Part shown: piece by piece, positions 49,808 to 61,176 of the stretch
Position numbering within the stretch: position 1 is the first letter of the stretch
Layout of the letters: each line of letters opens with the position of its first letter
Assembly: GCA_023935145.1 (NCBI GenBank)
Contig: CM043704.1
Location: 99,371,873 to 99,435,872 of the forward strand
Direction of reading: 5' to 3'
From: Bretschneidera sinensis
Lineage: Eukaryota; Streptophyta; Magnoliopsida; Brassicales; Akaniaceae
DNA: 64,000 nt
The notes under the pieces: generated by a model
What the model was told of the DNA's origin: nothing
The model's input: the letters and a program-made list of their open reading frames with translations, nothing else
Databases searched by the model: none
Made by a program: the position numbers and the translations under genes

Positions 49808-49815
49808 TTATATAG
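49808..49815 (-). promoter_or_regulatory. TATA box candidate of the antisense gene
   Basis: Minus strand CTATATAA, about 135 nt upstream of the aORF ATG at 49674, in otherwise GC-balanced sequence. Confidence 0.5.
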
Positions 49816-50065
49816 AAGCTGGGGGGCACCAGAATTGAGAAACGTCCATCCGCGTGTCAGACGAAAGGACGCACCCCCTGGCATTCCCAAGGCGTCGTCA
49901 TGCCAGTTGTCATCATAACCTGCCCTTTACTTTGCCCAACATGCCGCCTTCTGGGCAGCCAACATTTAATGCACCCAATAGGTAGAAACCCATGGGCCAA
50001 GGATAAAAATGTTCTAAAAGGCCCAAAGGAAGAAAGGGACCCAGGTTCATGATTTATTTCAAGTA

Positions 50066-51250
50066 CTGGACACTCGACACATTTCTCCATAAATCCGAGC
50101 CCTATCAACGCTCGGTCGAATCTCTAAAAAGTCCGAGCGTATGAGCTACGTTGCATACGCTAGACACATTTCTCCAGAAATCCGAGCTCTGTCAACGCTC
50201 GATCGAATCTCCAGAAAGTCCGAGCGTATGAGCTGCGTTACATACACTCGACACATTTCTCCATAAATCAGAGCCCTATCAATGCTCGGTCGAATCTCCA
50301 AAAAGTCCGCGCGTATGAGCTGTGTTGCATATGCTCAGCACATTTCTCAATAAATCTAAGCCCTGTCAACGCTCGGTCGAATCTCCAAAAAGTCTGAGCG
50401 TATAAGCTGCATTGCATATGCTCGGTACATTTTTTTCGGAAATCCAAGCCCTATCAATGCTCGGTCGAATCTCCAAAAAGTCCGAGCGTATGAGCTGCGT
50501 TGCATACGCTCGGCACACTTCTCTAAAATCCGAGCCCTATCAACGCTCGGTCGAATCTCCAAAAAGTCCGAACGTATGAGCTGCGTTACATACGCTCGGT
50601 ACATTTCTCCAAAAATCCAAGCCCTATCAACGCTTGGTCGAATCTCTAAAAAGTCCGCGCGTATGAGCTGCGTTGCATACGCTCGGCACATTTCTCCAGA
50701 AATCCAAGCCCTGTCAACACTCGGTCGAATCTCTAAAAAGTTCGAGTGTATAAGCTGCGTTGCATACGTTCGGCACATTTCTCCAGAAATTTGAGCCATA
50801 TCAACGCTCGGTTGAATCTCCAAAAATTCCGAGCGTATGAGCTGCGTTGCATATGCTTGATAAATTTCTCTAAAAATCCGAGCCCTGTCAACGCTCAGTC
50901 AAATCTCCAAAAATTCCGAGTGTATGAGCTGCGTTACATACACTCGGCACATTTCTCCAGAAATCCGAGCCCTGTCAACGCTCGGCACATTTCTCTAGAA
51001 ATCTGAGCCCTGTCAACGCTCGATCGAATCTCCAAAAATTTCGAGCGTATGAGCTGCGTTGCATACGCTCGACACATTTCTCCACAAATCCGAGCCCTGT
51101 CAACGCTCGGTCGAATCTCCAAAAAGTTCGAGCGTATAAGCTGCATTACATACGCTCGACACATTTCTCCAGAAATCCGAGCCCTGTCATCGCTCGGTCG
51201 AATCTCCAAAAAGTTCGATCGTATGAGCTGCGTTACATACGCTCAGACTA
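50066..51250. repeat. Tandem repeat array 1: about 13-14 units of 87 bp
   Basis: Units recur every 87 bp (GAGCT motif at 50143, 50230, 50317, 50404, 50492 and on). Each has a perfect or near-perfect inverted repeat GAGCGTATG...CATACGCTC and a second pair CGAGC...GCTCG, separated by ATTTCTCCAGAAATCC and GAATCTCCAAAAAGTCC spacers. One unit near 50965-51005 is truncated. Long frames across the array on either strand are artefacts of periodicity. Confidence 0.95.
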
Positions 51251-51369
51251 TTTACCCCTGGAAATCCAAGCTTAACCATGCAAAGACACTACACAAGGCT
51301 ACTCCCAAGTTGGGGGGCTTTGGACCCCTCCCCTCTCAACTCACATAATTTGTCATTGAACCATACAAG

Positions 51370-52200
51370 TATAGAAGGCAAAGATATTGTATGAGGACAG
51401 GGAATAAGAGAAGATATTTCATTAAAATCAAAAAAAAATTTCTTACAGCTAACGACCTCGAAGTATAAGTAAAAGAGGACCTCAATGGCCTCGAAGTATA
51501 AGGAAAAAATAAAACACCACACCCCTCAGGCCGCGCCGGTTACAAATTCTCTCACCCTCTTCAGGCTGAAAAGTTCTTGGCACGATCCCAAAAGAGCCGG
51601 CGCGAACCTGAGATTGTCAATGTTAACCACTATGATCAGCCCCAGGTTCAGGACGCCCTTCCCCCGCTAGCTCTCGAAACAGAAGAAGAGGGCAGCACCA
51701 ACCCTTTGCTGCCACTAGAAGAACAGACACTGCCTTACTCTCAACTTCCAAGAACTCAGAGTAGGCCCCGCCCCTCCTCTTCTTCAGTTCCAAAACAAGT
51801 CGGGGCACGAGGGGCCCACATTCCAGAGACACGGCACTCATCCTCCCTCGACTCCAGTAGGAGTCTGGAAGAAGCCCGTGTCTCCACTCGGAGTCAGTAA
51901 GAAGCCCGAACCTTAGTGACTGCTGATAATGGCTATCCTCAAGAAGTGTTTTTCTCTCCCTCTCCTCATATCAGAGACTAAACTTGTTTCTGCTTAAAAT
52001 ACAAGATGTCAGAAAACCCTATTTATAAGATCAGAAAACACGTTTAGCGATACAAATTAAATACAGTTTTACGGTTTCAAGGAGACTCTTCGTTTCTCCA
52101 GACAACATTTTCGCCTTTCGAAGGTAACGACACTACTTTCAAAAGTGGCTAGTTAAAGCAGGTTTGACCCTGCAAATTCTAGAATACCTGCAATATGGCC
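51370..52200. repeat. Duplicated 3'-region block, copy A
   Basis: Resembles 52630-54960 once the hAT insert is removed: shared ACGGCCTCGAAGTA(T/C)AA motifs, CCCCTCAGGC, a Glu/Arg-rich middle, and a TTTATAAGA..AGAAAACACG block near the end. The order of motifs is the same, with moderate divergence. Confidence 0.6.
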
Positions 52201-52227
52201 CTAAACCCTCCAAGACCAGAATGATTC

Positions 52228-52540
52228 TTGATCGCTCGGTACGATTCTCCAAAAGACCGAGCCTTATCTATCGCTCGGCACAATTCTCCAAAAGACCGAG
52301 CCTTGTCTATCGCTCGGCGCGATTCTCCAAAAGGCCGAGCCTTGTCTATCGCTCGGCACGATTCTCCAACGATTCTCCAAAATTTCGAGCTTTGTTTATC
52401 GCTCGGCATGATTCTCCAACGGCTCTTTAAAAGTCCGAGCTTTGTCTATCGCCCGGCACGACCGAGCCTTGTTTATCGCCCAGCATAATTCTCCCATGGC
52501 TCCCCAGGAAGTCTGAGTCTCGTCTATCGCTCGGTTAGGT
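52228..52540. repeat. Tandem repeat array 2: units of about 39 bp
   Basis: Repeats of TATCGCTCGG..CGATTCTCCAAAAG.CCGAGCCTTG; three clean 39-bp units then irregular ones. GCTCGG and CCGAGC form an inverted pair in each unit. The motif is shared with array 1. Confidence 0.9.
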
Positions 52541-52629
52541 GATCCAAAAAGTCCAAGGGACTAATCCACGTTACTAACGTTCGGCCTTGGGCCCAGAATC
52601 AAGTTTGTTTCGTCGTTTGCTTTGTGAGT

Positions 52630-54960
52630 TGAAGTATAAAAGACAAAAATATCGCTCAAAGAAAAGATTGAAAGGAAAGACATTTTATTAATTCAGAGAA
52701 TTACAACTAACGGCCTCGAAGTACAAACTAAAAAGGGCCCTAACGGCCTCAAAGTACAAAGAAAAAGTTATAATGCTCGGCCCCTCAGGCAGTACCGATG
52801 ACAAGCTCCCGCACCCTTTTTAGGCTAAAAAACTCCTGGCATAATCCCGAAAAGCTCCTGGCATGAGCCTGAGACCATTGTATTCAAAGGCGGTCTTGGG
52901 CGAGTCTCGGGGCGCGCCCCAGGACGAGGTGGAAGTAAAACGTCTCCGGGCGTGAAAGTAAAGGCGTTCTTTCAAAAGGCGATCGTTTTTCACTCCAGGG
53001 CGTACGCCTCACCCCAGTGCGTACGCTTTTTGCGCCCAAAAGGGCAGGGCGTACGCCCTTTTGGAGTCTGGTTGATCAATTTGTTGTGTTGCAAAATCTT
53101 AGTGTTTTCAGAGGCAAACAACGAAATTTTCATGAATTAAATTCTAAATTAAATACAAATCATTGATGATTTACACAACCCAATTAATTAGGAACTAAAT
53201 ACTTGCAATCTACATGTGTAACTTAGACAAAATTGGAATATGGGATTACATTGAAACTTACCCAAACGAACAAGAAACTTGATGTTGATTGTGGATGAAT
53301 AACGACCCTAAATTTAAAATTGGTTTTACTTCCAATTTCTCCTATTGATGATAGTCGCCGGAATCCAGTGGTTGGTGGTCAGATTTCATGGCTGACGATG
53401 ACTCCCATTTACCTCAAAGTTTTGGTGTTACAATACCCAAAACAGGGCTCTTCACATCATTTTTTTTTCTCATGATTGACTAAATCTAGAGAGATGAGAA
53501 AAAGAAGGAAAAAAATAAAAATGGTGAAAAGGGAGTTGGTAGTGGAGACTGCAGAGAGAGAGAGAGGAAGAAAGCGTGAGAAGAAGAGAGAGCTCTGTTG
53601 AGTGTTGAGTGCTGGCTGTTCAGTGGATTTCAGATATTTTGTAAAGAAAAGTCTAGAAGATGAAGGAATATTAAAAAAAATAAAATGGGCTTGGGTTTTT
53701 TGTATGTAATGTATCACTTGGGCTTATACATAGATTTGGGCATGTACTTAGAGTCTAATATATTGTACTTAGAGTCATAGAATATAATAAATGTACACTG
53801 ATATTTTATGTACTATATGCAAACGACGGCCTTGTACCTGATAGATTTGGGCTTTAAAATATATGTAGTACATAATAATATATTGTACTTTGAGTCTTAG
53901 ATTAAGTAACAAGGATTGGTGTAAAATGTAAATTGATGGATAAATATACAACAAACGATAGAGTACGTTTAATATCATATTTGATTAAAAAATATATCAA
54001 ATTATTTGATATTTGTGTAAAAATATTTTGATAAAGATTCATTCATAGGTCTTAAGTTAGTAAAATTTATTGATAATTAATTTATTTATATTATTTTAAT
54101 TTATTAATATTTTTATAATTTAATTAATATTATTTTATTCAAAACGCCCCAACGTTTCAAAAGGTTTACGCCCGAACGCCTTGGGGCTTACGCCTCGCCT
54201 CATTGAGGCAAAACACCTCGCCTAACGCCCTCGCCTCTGAAAACACTGCCTGAGACTGAAGGCGCTCACCTGGCAGGTACAGCCCCAGGCCTAGGTGCCC
54301 TTCTTAACCCCTCTTTTTCTTCTGTTCCAATACACTCAAGGGGTCGAGGAGCCCACCATCCAGAGACACAGCACCATAGATCGTAAATAAATCCGTGGTA
54401 CTCCTTTGAGGTCGACCGTGTCCCTCTTCTTCTTCCGTCCCTTGAAACGGAGAAGGTCTTGGCGCAAGGAACACTCCCAGCTCCCACTCGGAATCTGGAA
54501 GAGGTTCTTGCCTCCACTCGGAATCTGAAATAGGTTTTGACCCCCGTTCGAAATCAGGGAGAAGACCATGGTCGTTGAACCACGATCCTCCTCCAAGGTA
54601 GTTTCGTCCTCCTCTTTGGCTTCCATAAAACCCTCAAGAGGTTGATAACCCCCCCCCCCTCTGTGATCATTACCCTCGGCTTTCCTATCAGAAAGTGGTG
54701 TCTTCTTCTCAAACTCTTCAGAAACTGAAGTCACTTAAAACACAAGGTATCAGAGACCCGAATTTATAAGAAGGGAAAACACGCTCGACGAAGAGGAATA
54801 AATGCAGCAATGGAAAAAGAGGAAACGTTTCACTCCTCCACCCGACCTTTTGCCTCCCGAAAGTGACGCTCCGATTACCAAGGACAGCCGCCCAAACGTA
54901 TAACTAGTCTTACGGTTCCAAGATGTCCTCTCAAGCAGTAATGGTCCGGCTCCCGCGCAT
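52630..54960. repeat. Duplicated 3'-region block, copy B (split by hAT)
   Basis: Second copy of the block at 51370-52200, interrupted by the hAT element. It ends shortly before the polypurine tract. Confidence 0.55.
52876..54248. mobile_element. Nested non-autonomous hAT-type DNA transposon
   Basis: 1,373 bp flanked by the 8-bp duplicate CCTGAGAC (52868-52875 and 54249-54256). Terminal inverted repeats: left CATTGTATTCAAAGGCGG, right reverse complement CAGTGTTTTCAGAGGCGA, matching at 14 of 18 positions. Subterminal regions are crowded with GGCG/CGCC and palindromic GGCGTACGCC motifs (53001-53056, 54148-54235), as in hAT elements. No transposase frame, so non-autonomous. Confidence 0.85.
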
Positions 54961-55022
54961 GTCCTGGGCCAGATTAAAAACCCGCCCCAACAAATAACTT
55001 CCTCAAGCACATAAATGTACTC

Positions 55023-55036
55023 GAGGAAGTGGGGGG
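55023..55036 (+). other. Tat polypurine tract
   Basis: GAGGAAGTGGGGGG just ahead of the 3' LTR. Confidence 0.8.
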
Positions 55037-55040
55037 CCTG

Positions 55041-55729
55041 TGATACGACCCAAAATACTCCGGCCAAGAACGCTCCAAGCCCAGAATACTCTAAGTGCCC
55101 GAGCTCGACGAACGGCCTGCTCCAACCCATACCAGCCCAGTTGGCTCCGGCCCAAACAAGCCTCAAACCCAGCCAAATGCCCCAAAAGGCCCAACAACCT
55201 CCCCAGGCCAAGCAAGCGATCCACATATTCTCCGGCCTAACGAAGTCTCCAGGCCTGAGAAGGACGGCCCAGCAAACCTACGATGGGATCTCCCCCTACG
55301 ATCGTCAGCCGCCCTACAGTCGCCAGCCACCCTACAGTCGCCAGCCACCCTGCAAAGCTATCAGCCACCCTGCAGCTGCCCTACAGCCGCACTATCACCC
55401 GAGCCCGTTATCATAACCACCTCGCCGGCAGACGCCTATAAATGGGCCAAGGTATGGACTTCACCATTCATATATTCAGACACCCGCACTCGCACTTAAT
55501 ATACTTAGGCGCTCGGCTTCTTTTGAGCCATCAGCTTCTCCCTCAAATCATTGCTGACTTAAGCATCGGAGTGCTTTCGGAGGTCCCCCCCTCCCCTCCT
55601 TCTGAAGGCCTTCAGTTCACTCCTGTCACTTGTGCAAGATCCTAGCCGAGTCCTCACTCAAGCCACATCCCCAACCAGGCCACGTCAGCTCCCAGGTCAA
55701 GTCAGCCCCGACGGTTTTTGGCATCAACA
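55041..55729 (+). repeat. Tat 3' LTR
   Basis: 689 bp from TGATACGACCC to GGCATCAACA, followed by AGCAC. TATA box at 55436-55443. It contains a short local repeat CGCCAGCCACCCTACAGT near 55308-55370. Confidence 0.9.
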
Positions 55730-57196
55730 AGCACGATACGGCCCATGAAAGTGTGGACCATATCGAGCCATGCCAAATTTGTTTCGATTCGTACTGTGCC
55801 GGGCCACGGATTAACCCGATCCATTGCCTCCCATACGCATAGTGAAAGCTCGAATCCAAGTAGTAAAGATACATAATTACATAGCACTAACACCAAAATC
55901 TAGATCCGACACAGTAAGGCCAGGTCAACCCGACCAGATAATTTAGGCATCAATTTTGTTCAAGCCCGCTCTAAAAAATTAAGTTAAGCCTAAATTGGTC
56001 CATCAAACTTGATTTTTTATTTATTTATTCTACTTAGAGTTAGTCAAAAAAATTATTATGTAAAAAAGAAATGGAAAAAATATATATTTTTTTCTATTAA
56101 CTTTTCTTAGACGAAAAAAGAAATTATAAATAAAAGAAATAATGATAAAAAAATACAAAGTTCACCCATAAAAGTCAAATCAATATATCAAATTAATAAT
56201 ATATTATCATATTGGCTCATTTTTTTAATATAAATATATTAAATAATAATAATAATAATATATAATATAATATATATACCAGGCGAGCCGACCCAACTTA
56301 TTTTTTGAATTTCTAAACTCGACCCGTTTTTAAAATCAGAAATAATTTTTTGTTCAAATCTGATCAACTATAATATTTTTATGCAAGCTCGCAAAAATAC
56401 GGACCGGGCTAAATAATCACCTCTAGCTCTAAGCAGGAGAAGAAAACACAACTCCCTAAATAAAAGATGTTGAACGCACCGTTTAGCTCATCATCAACCA
56501 ACATCACTTGTGCTGCGGTAGAATTGCAAGTTGTGATCAGTAAACAGATTATTTGTACTTTAAATCATTTTATCTTTTTCATACAAACAATTTTGTGTTA
56601 TTTTTTTCATTGATTTGGCAGATGTGGTTTAATAGGGTATTACTTTGTTAATTATTCACCATTAAAATAAATTAATTTTTTTTAAAATATTTTAAAATTT
56701 ATGAAAAAATCATAAAAGTAAAAGAAAAAACAAAATTAATAATCATGGGATACAAAATTTTGGAATTTTTTTATAATTTATAATGAAGATGCGGGTTTGA
56801 ATTACAAAGATCTTCAAAGAATATGATGAAGTTTTTTTTTTCTTTTTTTTATTACTTTAAATTTTTTATTTTTTAAAATTAATTTTTAAGGTATTTATAA
56901 TTTTGTGGTGGAAAATTGTCAGAGTAACATTTTTTTACCAACGAAGCAAATCACAGGTATCAAATCGATTGAAAAAATAACACAAGATTATAATTTTAAA
57001 AAAATTGAACCAAACGGAGTCTATCTATAATTAAACTTTTTCACTAACAAAGTAAATCACGAGTACCCAATCGATTGAAAAAATAACACAAAATTATGTT
57101 TCTAAACGAATTGAACCTAATCAAGTCTATCTATAATTAAGCCAAAAGTGTTTTCACTTTGCCCGCGTAATTCACTTCAAAGAAACAAAAAGGTGA

Positions 57197-57286
57197 CATA
57201 TTTGACTCAGATTAGTTCAAGACTTCACGGTAACCAACTGGCATATTTGACTTAGATTAGTTCAAGACTTCAAGGTAACCAACTGG
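57197..57286. repeat. 45-bp tandem duplication
   Basis: CATATTTGACT(C/T)AGATTAG... twice, with two mismatches. Confidence 0.9.
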
Positions 57287-58473
57287 CTCATCCGAGGCCA
57301 AGAAAAAATAGCTTCTCACAAACGATTGAGTAGAAATCAGATATGCTACCAAACAAGCCCTAAAAAATATTGAAGATTGATAAGTTATAAAATGTAAAGT
57401 GTCTTGAAAAAATTTGGTAGACTGAACTTTTAATGTTAGAAAGGCTAATCCAGTTTAGTCGGAATTAGAGAAGTTTTTGTCGAGCACAAATTCATGAAAA
57501 TACATAGCACATGAGTCAATCTCACTATTAAATGACATGAAAAAAAAAATATATATATATATATATTATTTTTTCATCCAATAACAAAATGAATTTTTAT
57601 GCCATGTATCTTTCATAGTCTGAACTAGACAAATAATTTCTCGCTGAGGTAAGTCCAGTCAAATGAAAAGGGTTTGTTTTACTCAATAAAAATGTTAAAA
57701 GTTATCACAAATGGAGGACTAAAATTCAGATATGTCACCAAACGGGACACAAGCAATCTTAGATGTTGGTGAAGTATAAAGTGGCTGGAAAGTCTTAATG
57801 TTAGAAGGGATGAGTCTACCCAACTTAAATGGGTTTTGCTCAATAAAAATGTAGCTTATCGCAAACAAAAGAGTAGAATTCAAAGTATGCCTACCAAATG
57901 AGCCCCAAGAAATATTAGATATTGATGATTATCTATGCTATTAATAAAATCAGAATTTTTATTTGATATCCACCTCTTAAAATGTCATTTAAATATTTAT
58001 TTAAATATATAAATCAAATATTTAAATAACGTTATATATGTAACTCAATTGACTCTAATTTTTCATGTCTTTTTCTTATGTTTTTCACTCTCACCATCCT
58101 ATTCAAACTTAACTTTTCTACTCTTTCGCTCATACTTAACTTCTCCGTTCTTTTTATCTCTATTATCTTCAACCCATATTGATTTTCTCTATTACTCTTT
58201 ATCTTCTCCACATTTTTAATTGTTTTTATTTTTTTGGGTGATTCTAACCGGATTGTTCTCCCTCGCGAGGTTCAAGATGTAATGAGTCTAAATCCATGTG
58301 CAACAAGTTTTACTTCACAATTTTTACTACAGAGAAGTTGAACTCGATATTATAGAAAGCATTCCCAAAATCAAAAGAGTGAAAGAAAAAAAAAGAAAAA
58401 AGAAAATCTGCATAGCAACCCCTGTAATGTTATATAAGTAAAACCCTAATTGACTATACCTTTTTTATATATA

Positions 58474-58502
58474 CTAGCATCTCAACACGTGCTATCGCGT
58501 TG
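58474..58502 (-). mobile_element. Possible second Helitron-like 3' terminus
   Basis: On the minus strand a hairpin CAACGCG...CGTGTTG (one mismatch) is followed by AGATG and CTAG then T. The spacer is shorter than usual, so weaker than the one at 24868. Confidence 0.35.
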
Positions 58503-60289
58503 ATTTGCTTTTTTATGTGATAAAACAATATGCTAACAATTATTTTTTTACTTATAAGCATACCAAGTATAATGATCACATATTCTCTATTAAAAAACTA
58601 ATGCACTTTGAATAATTTTCTAGACTTGACTAGGTAACTACAAACGTTATAGTTATAGAAATTTCTTATCGAGCTATTTATGCAAAATAAATTCATTTCT
58701 TCCATGTGTCAATTGTGTGTTCCAGTTATACAAGTAAATGAGAACAAAATCAGCTTATGCTAAATCAGAGATTTATTAACAAAATGAATGACTGTGAAAG
58801 CAGTATAACCTCCTCTTACCAGTAATCACCACAATAACATTTCCCATTTTTCGAAATGATGGAATCGACTAGCATCTCTTAGAATAATTTCTCGGTTTTT
58901 TTTATCTCTGATATGTACTTAATAGCAACATGGCAATCACTGCAGACACGCAAGTTCTTCATCACTCTTATTGGCACACCATCAGGATTGTTCATTAGAG
59001 CAAAAGCAATAGCCAACTTTTCACTATGGTGCACCAAACTGTATTCTTTCTCCTCATTATCCATGTCATGCAAAACCAAACCAGTATCAGGCACATAACC
59101 CGTAACTTCATTTCTGAAGTTAACTCTTTCAAATATAAATCAATCTCCTCTGACTTTGGATGAGATTTAACACCCATACAGAACTGATGTACTTGATTCT
59201 TCACTTCATACCAGCTTATACCTGGCTCTTTCTTCACATTCCTATCTCTCATGGCTTTCCTCACTTCAGAAACATCTTGCCACCGCTTGGCAGAAGCATG
59301 AACGTTAGAAAGAAGGACATAAGAAGCTTAGTCCTGAGGATCACACCTAAGAACTTCTTCAGCAATCCTTTTTGCCATGTCTGCATTATTGTGGATTTTA
59401 CATGCAGATAGCAGAGTTTTCCATATAATAGCATCTGCTTTTACTGGCATTGATCTTACCAATGCATCTGGCTTCATCCAAACAGCCAGACCGACCAAGT
59501 AGGTCAACAACACATGTATAGTGCTCTAAACTAGGATTCATTCCATACTTTTTAACCATTAACTCAAAAATTTCAAGCCCTTTTTCCTTCAATCCACAAT
59601 GACTACTAGTATATAGCAAGCTCAAGAAAGTAACATCATATGCCTCAAATTCTGCCTGCTCCATCCGCTCAAACAACTCAATGGCCTCCTCTCCTCTCCC
59701 GTGAAACCCATATGCAGCAATGATTGAGCTCCACAGTACAAGATCTTCATTTTCACATTCCAAGAAAGCTTTCACTGAATTTTTGAGACACCCACACCTT
59801 GAATACATGCTAATTAATGAAGTAATCACAGAAACTACTGAACTAGCACCGGCCTTGATTGCTTCAGCATGAATTTGCTGACCCTGTCCAAGTGTTGCTA
59901 ATTCTGAACAAGCACTAATCACACTCACAAATGTGATCTTATCAGGCCTAAAGCCACGATTTTCATCATATTGTATTGATCCAATACTCCCTCAGAGCAA
60001 CTATTTTGAGCTTTTCCAGCGATAAGCGTATTCCAAGCAACCGCATTTTGAATTGGCAACAATTTAATAACCTTTTCTCCTTCTCCCAAGCTTCCACTTT
60101 TCATATACATATGAGCCAGTGAGCTCCCAACGACCAAATCAAACTCAAATCCACATTTGGTCACGTGACCATGAACCTGCCGGCCCGCATAAAAAGCTCT
60201 CAAACCTGCACAACCCCAGAGAACACTACCAAGAGTGAACGTATCAGGCAAAAATTCTAACTCATGCATTTCTTTAAACAAACCCATAC

Positions 60290-60728
60290 CGACGCGGGTA
60301 GAATAGCGATTATTCTGCAGGCTAGTCGAACAGATAGTTCACAGAGAGTAACACAAGAAAAACCCTAAAACAATACAGAGAAACTATTCTAATGCTTTAT
60401 TTTAATTTATTCCAAAAATACAATAATGATGATTACGAAACCCTAAGACCTTATTTATAAGGCCGAAGCTAAAATAGGAAAATTAAATAAAATAAAAAGT
60501 TTCTTAAAAACTGAAAACTGCCAATTTGAAAGTCTAAACGTCGTTTTTTGGCTTAAAAACGACAATGCTCAATAATACTTAATTTTGCCCGGAAGCCCGT
60601 TTCCAATCAGACTAGGGTCTTTGGGACCCAATCCGAGCCCATGGCCCGCTAAATGATGTAAACCAGCCTAGGTAGCCCACTCGCCATCTGACAACTCAGC
60701 ATCATCTGACTCGGATCTTCCTGCATCA
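60290..60728 (-). repeat. TR-GAG 3' LTR
   Basis: About 439 bp, similar to 61177-61643 but lacking a block of about 20 bp (TAAATTAAGGCCAAATTTAA in the other). Its outer end has decayed to CGACGCGGG. Confidence 0.85.
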
Positions 60729-61126
60729 GTCACCCCGGGTTGGAAAAAACTCATCCTCGAGTTCATAATAGCCACGTCGGAATCCCCAAAACAAGGACTC
60801 AAGTGTTTCACATTAAAGACATTAGGCGGCAACCCAAGAGGAAGATCCTCTGGTATCAGGTCAGAAAACTCTGCTAACAGCGGTGAATCCACTATGAAAC
60901 CGAGATCTCCATAATGATCCTCCCGACCACGGCGTTCCCTGAATCGAGCAGGATTGTAATACGGGTTTTTGAAACTGGAATCGGAATCGTGATCTTTCAT
61001 CTCACGATCACCGAAACTCTGCGCCGTTAGACGCTGGGTTAATTTTGCAACCTGCCTCTGTAAATTCTCAATCATCACATCCTGAACGTTACGATCACGA
61101 CGACCACGACCACGACCACCAGCCAT
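60668..61126 (-). CDS. Gag-like protein of the TR-GAG element
   Basis: 152 codons from ATG at 61126 to TAG at 60670-60668. The N terminus is Gly/Arg-rich (MAGGRGRGRRDRN), then VMIENLQRQVAKLTQRLTAQ, a short coiled coil typical of the N terminus of plant Ty3/Gypsy gag proteins, then an acidic region. No capsid core or zinc knuckle, so probably truncated. The last 20 or so codons lie within the LTR. The start lies about 35 bp after the PBS. Confidence 0.65.
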   Translation of the reverse strand: MAGGRGRGRRDRNVQDVMIENLQRQVAKLTQRLTAQSFGDREMKDHDSDSSFKNPYYNPARFRERRGREDHYGDLGFIVDSPLLAEFSDLIPEDLPLGLPPNVFNVKHLSPCFGDSDVAIMNSRMSFFQPGVTDAGRSESDDAELSDGEWAT

Positions 61127-61162
61127 GAAACTGATGAAATCTCACCCCAGGAAGATGCTGAA

Positions 61163-61174
61163 GCTCTGATACCA
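61163..61174 (-). other. TR-GAG primer-binding site
   Basis: Minus strand TGGTATCAGAGC, two bases inside the 5' LTR end at 61177. Confidence 0.85.
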
Positions 61175-61176
61175 AC

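Larger units (their letters stand above)
41309..55729 (+). mobile_element. Ty3/Gypsy LTR retrotransposon, Tat lineage, defective
   Basis: A 14.4-kb element flanked by the 5-bp duplicate AGCAC (41304-41308, 55730-55734). LTRs start TGATACG(G/A)CCC and end GGCATCAACA. The PBS TGGCGCCGTCTGTGGG follows, then gag, protease, RT-RNase H, a second RNase H-like domain, integrase, a long 3' region with an antisense gene and tandem repeats, polypurine tract and 3' LTR. A second RNase H after the RT-RNase H block, and extra antisense coding between pol and 3' LTR, are hallmarks of the Tat lineage (Ogre/Retand-type). Many stops, a gag deletion and a nested hAT element show it is inactive. Confidence 0.9.
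55735..58815. other. AT-rich intergenic DNA with repeats
   Basis: The first 170 bp continue the host sequence split by the Tat element. The rest holds AT-rich DNA, an (AAT)n tract near 56245, a 45-bp tandem repeat (57197-57286), and three degenerate copies of a block containing GATATG..ACCAAAC (near 57340, 57728 and 57870). No gene seen. Confidence 0.55.

Noticed and set aside
50066..51250. CRISPR-like array or long open frames across the repeats
   Set aside because: Plant nuclear DNA inside an LTR element; units are contiguous with no unique spacers, and the frames are produced by periodicity.
51485..51900. Plus-strand open frames in the Tat 3' region
   Set aside because: No domain recognised and the duplicate block does not keep the frame.
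53457..53978. Short minus-strand frames inside the hAT element
   Set aside because: Low-complexity, AT-rich, no transposase motif such as the hAT dimerisation region.
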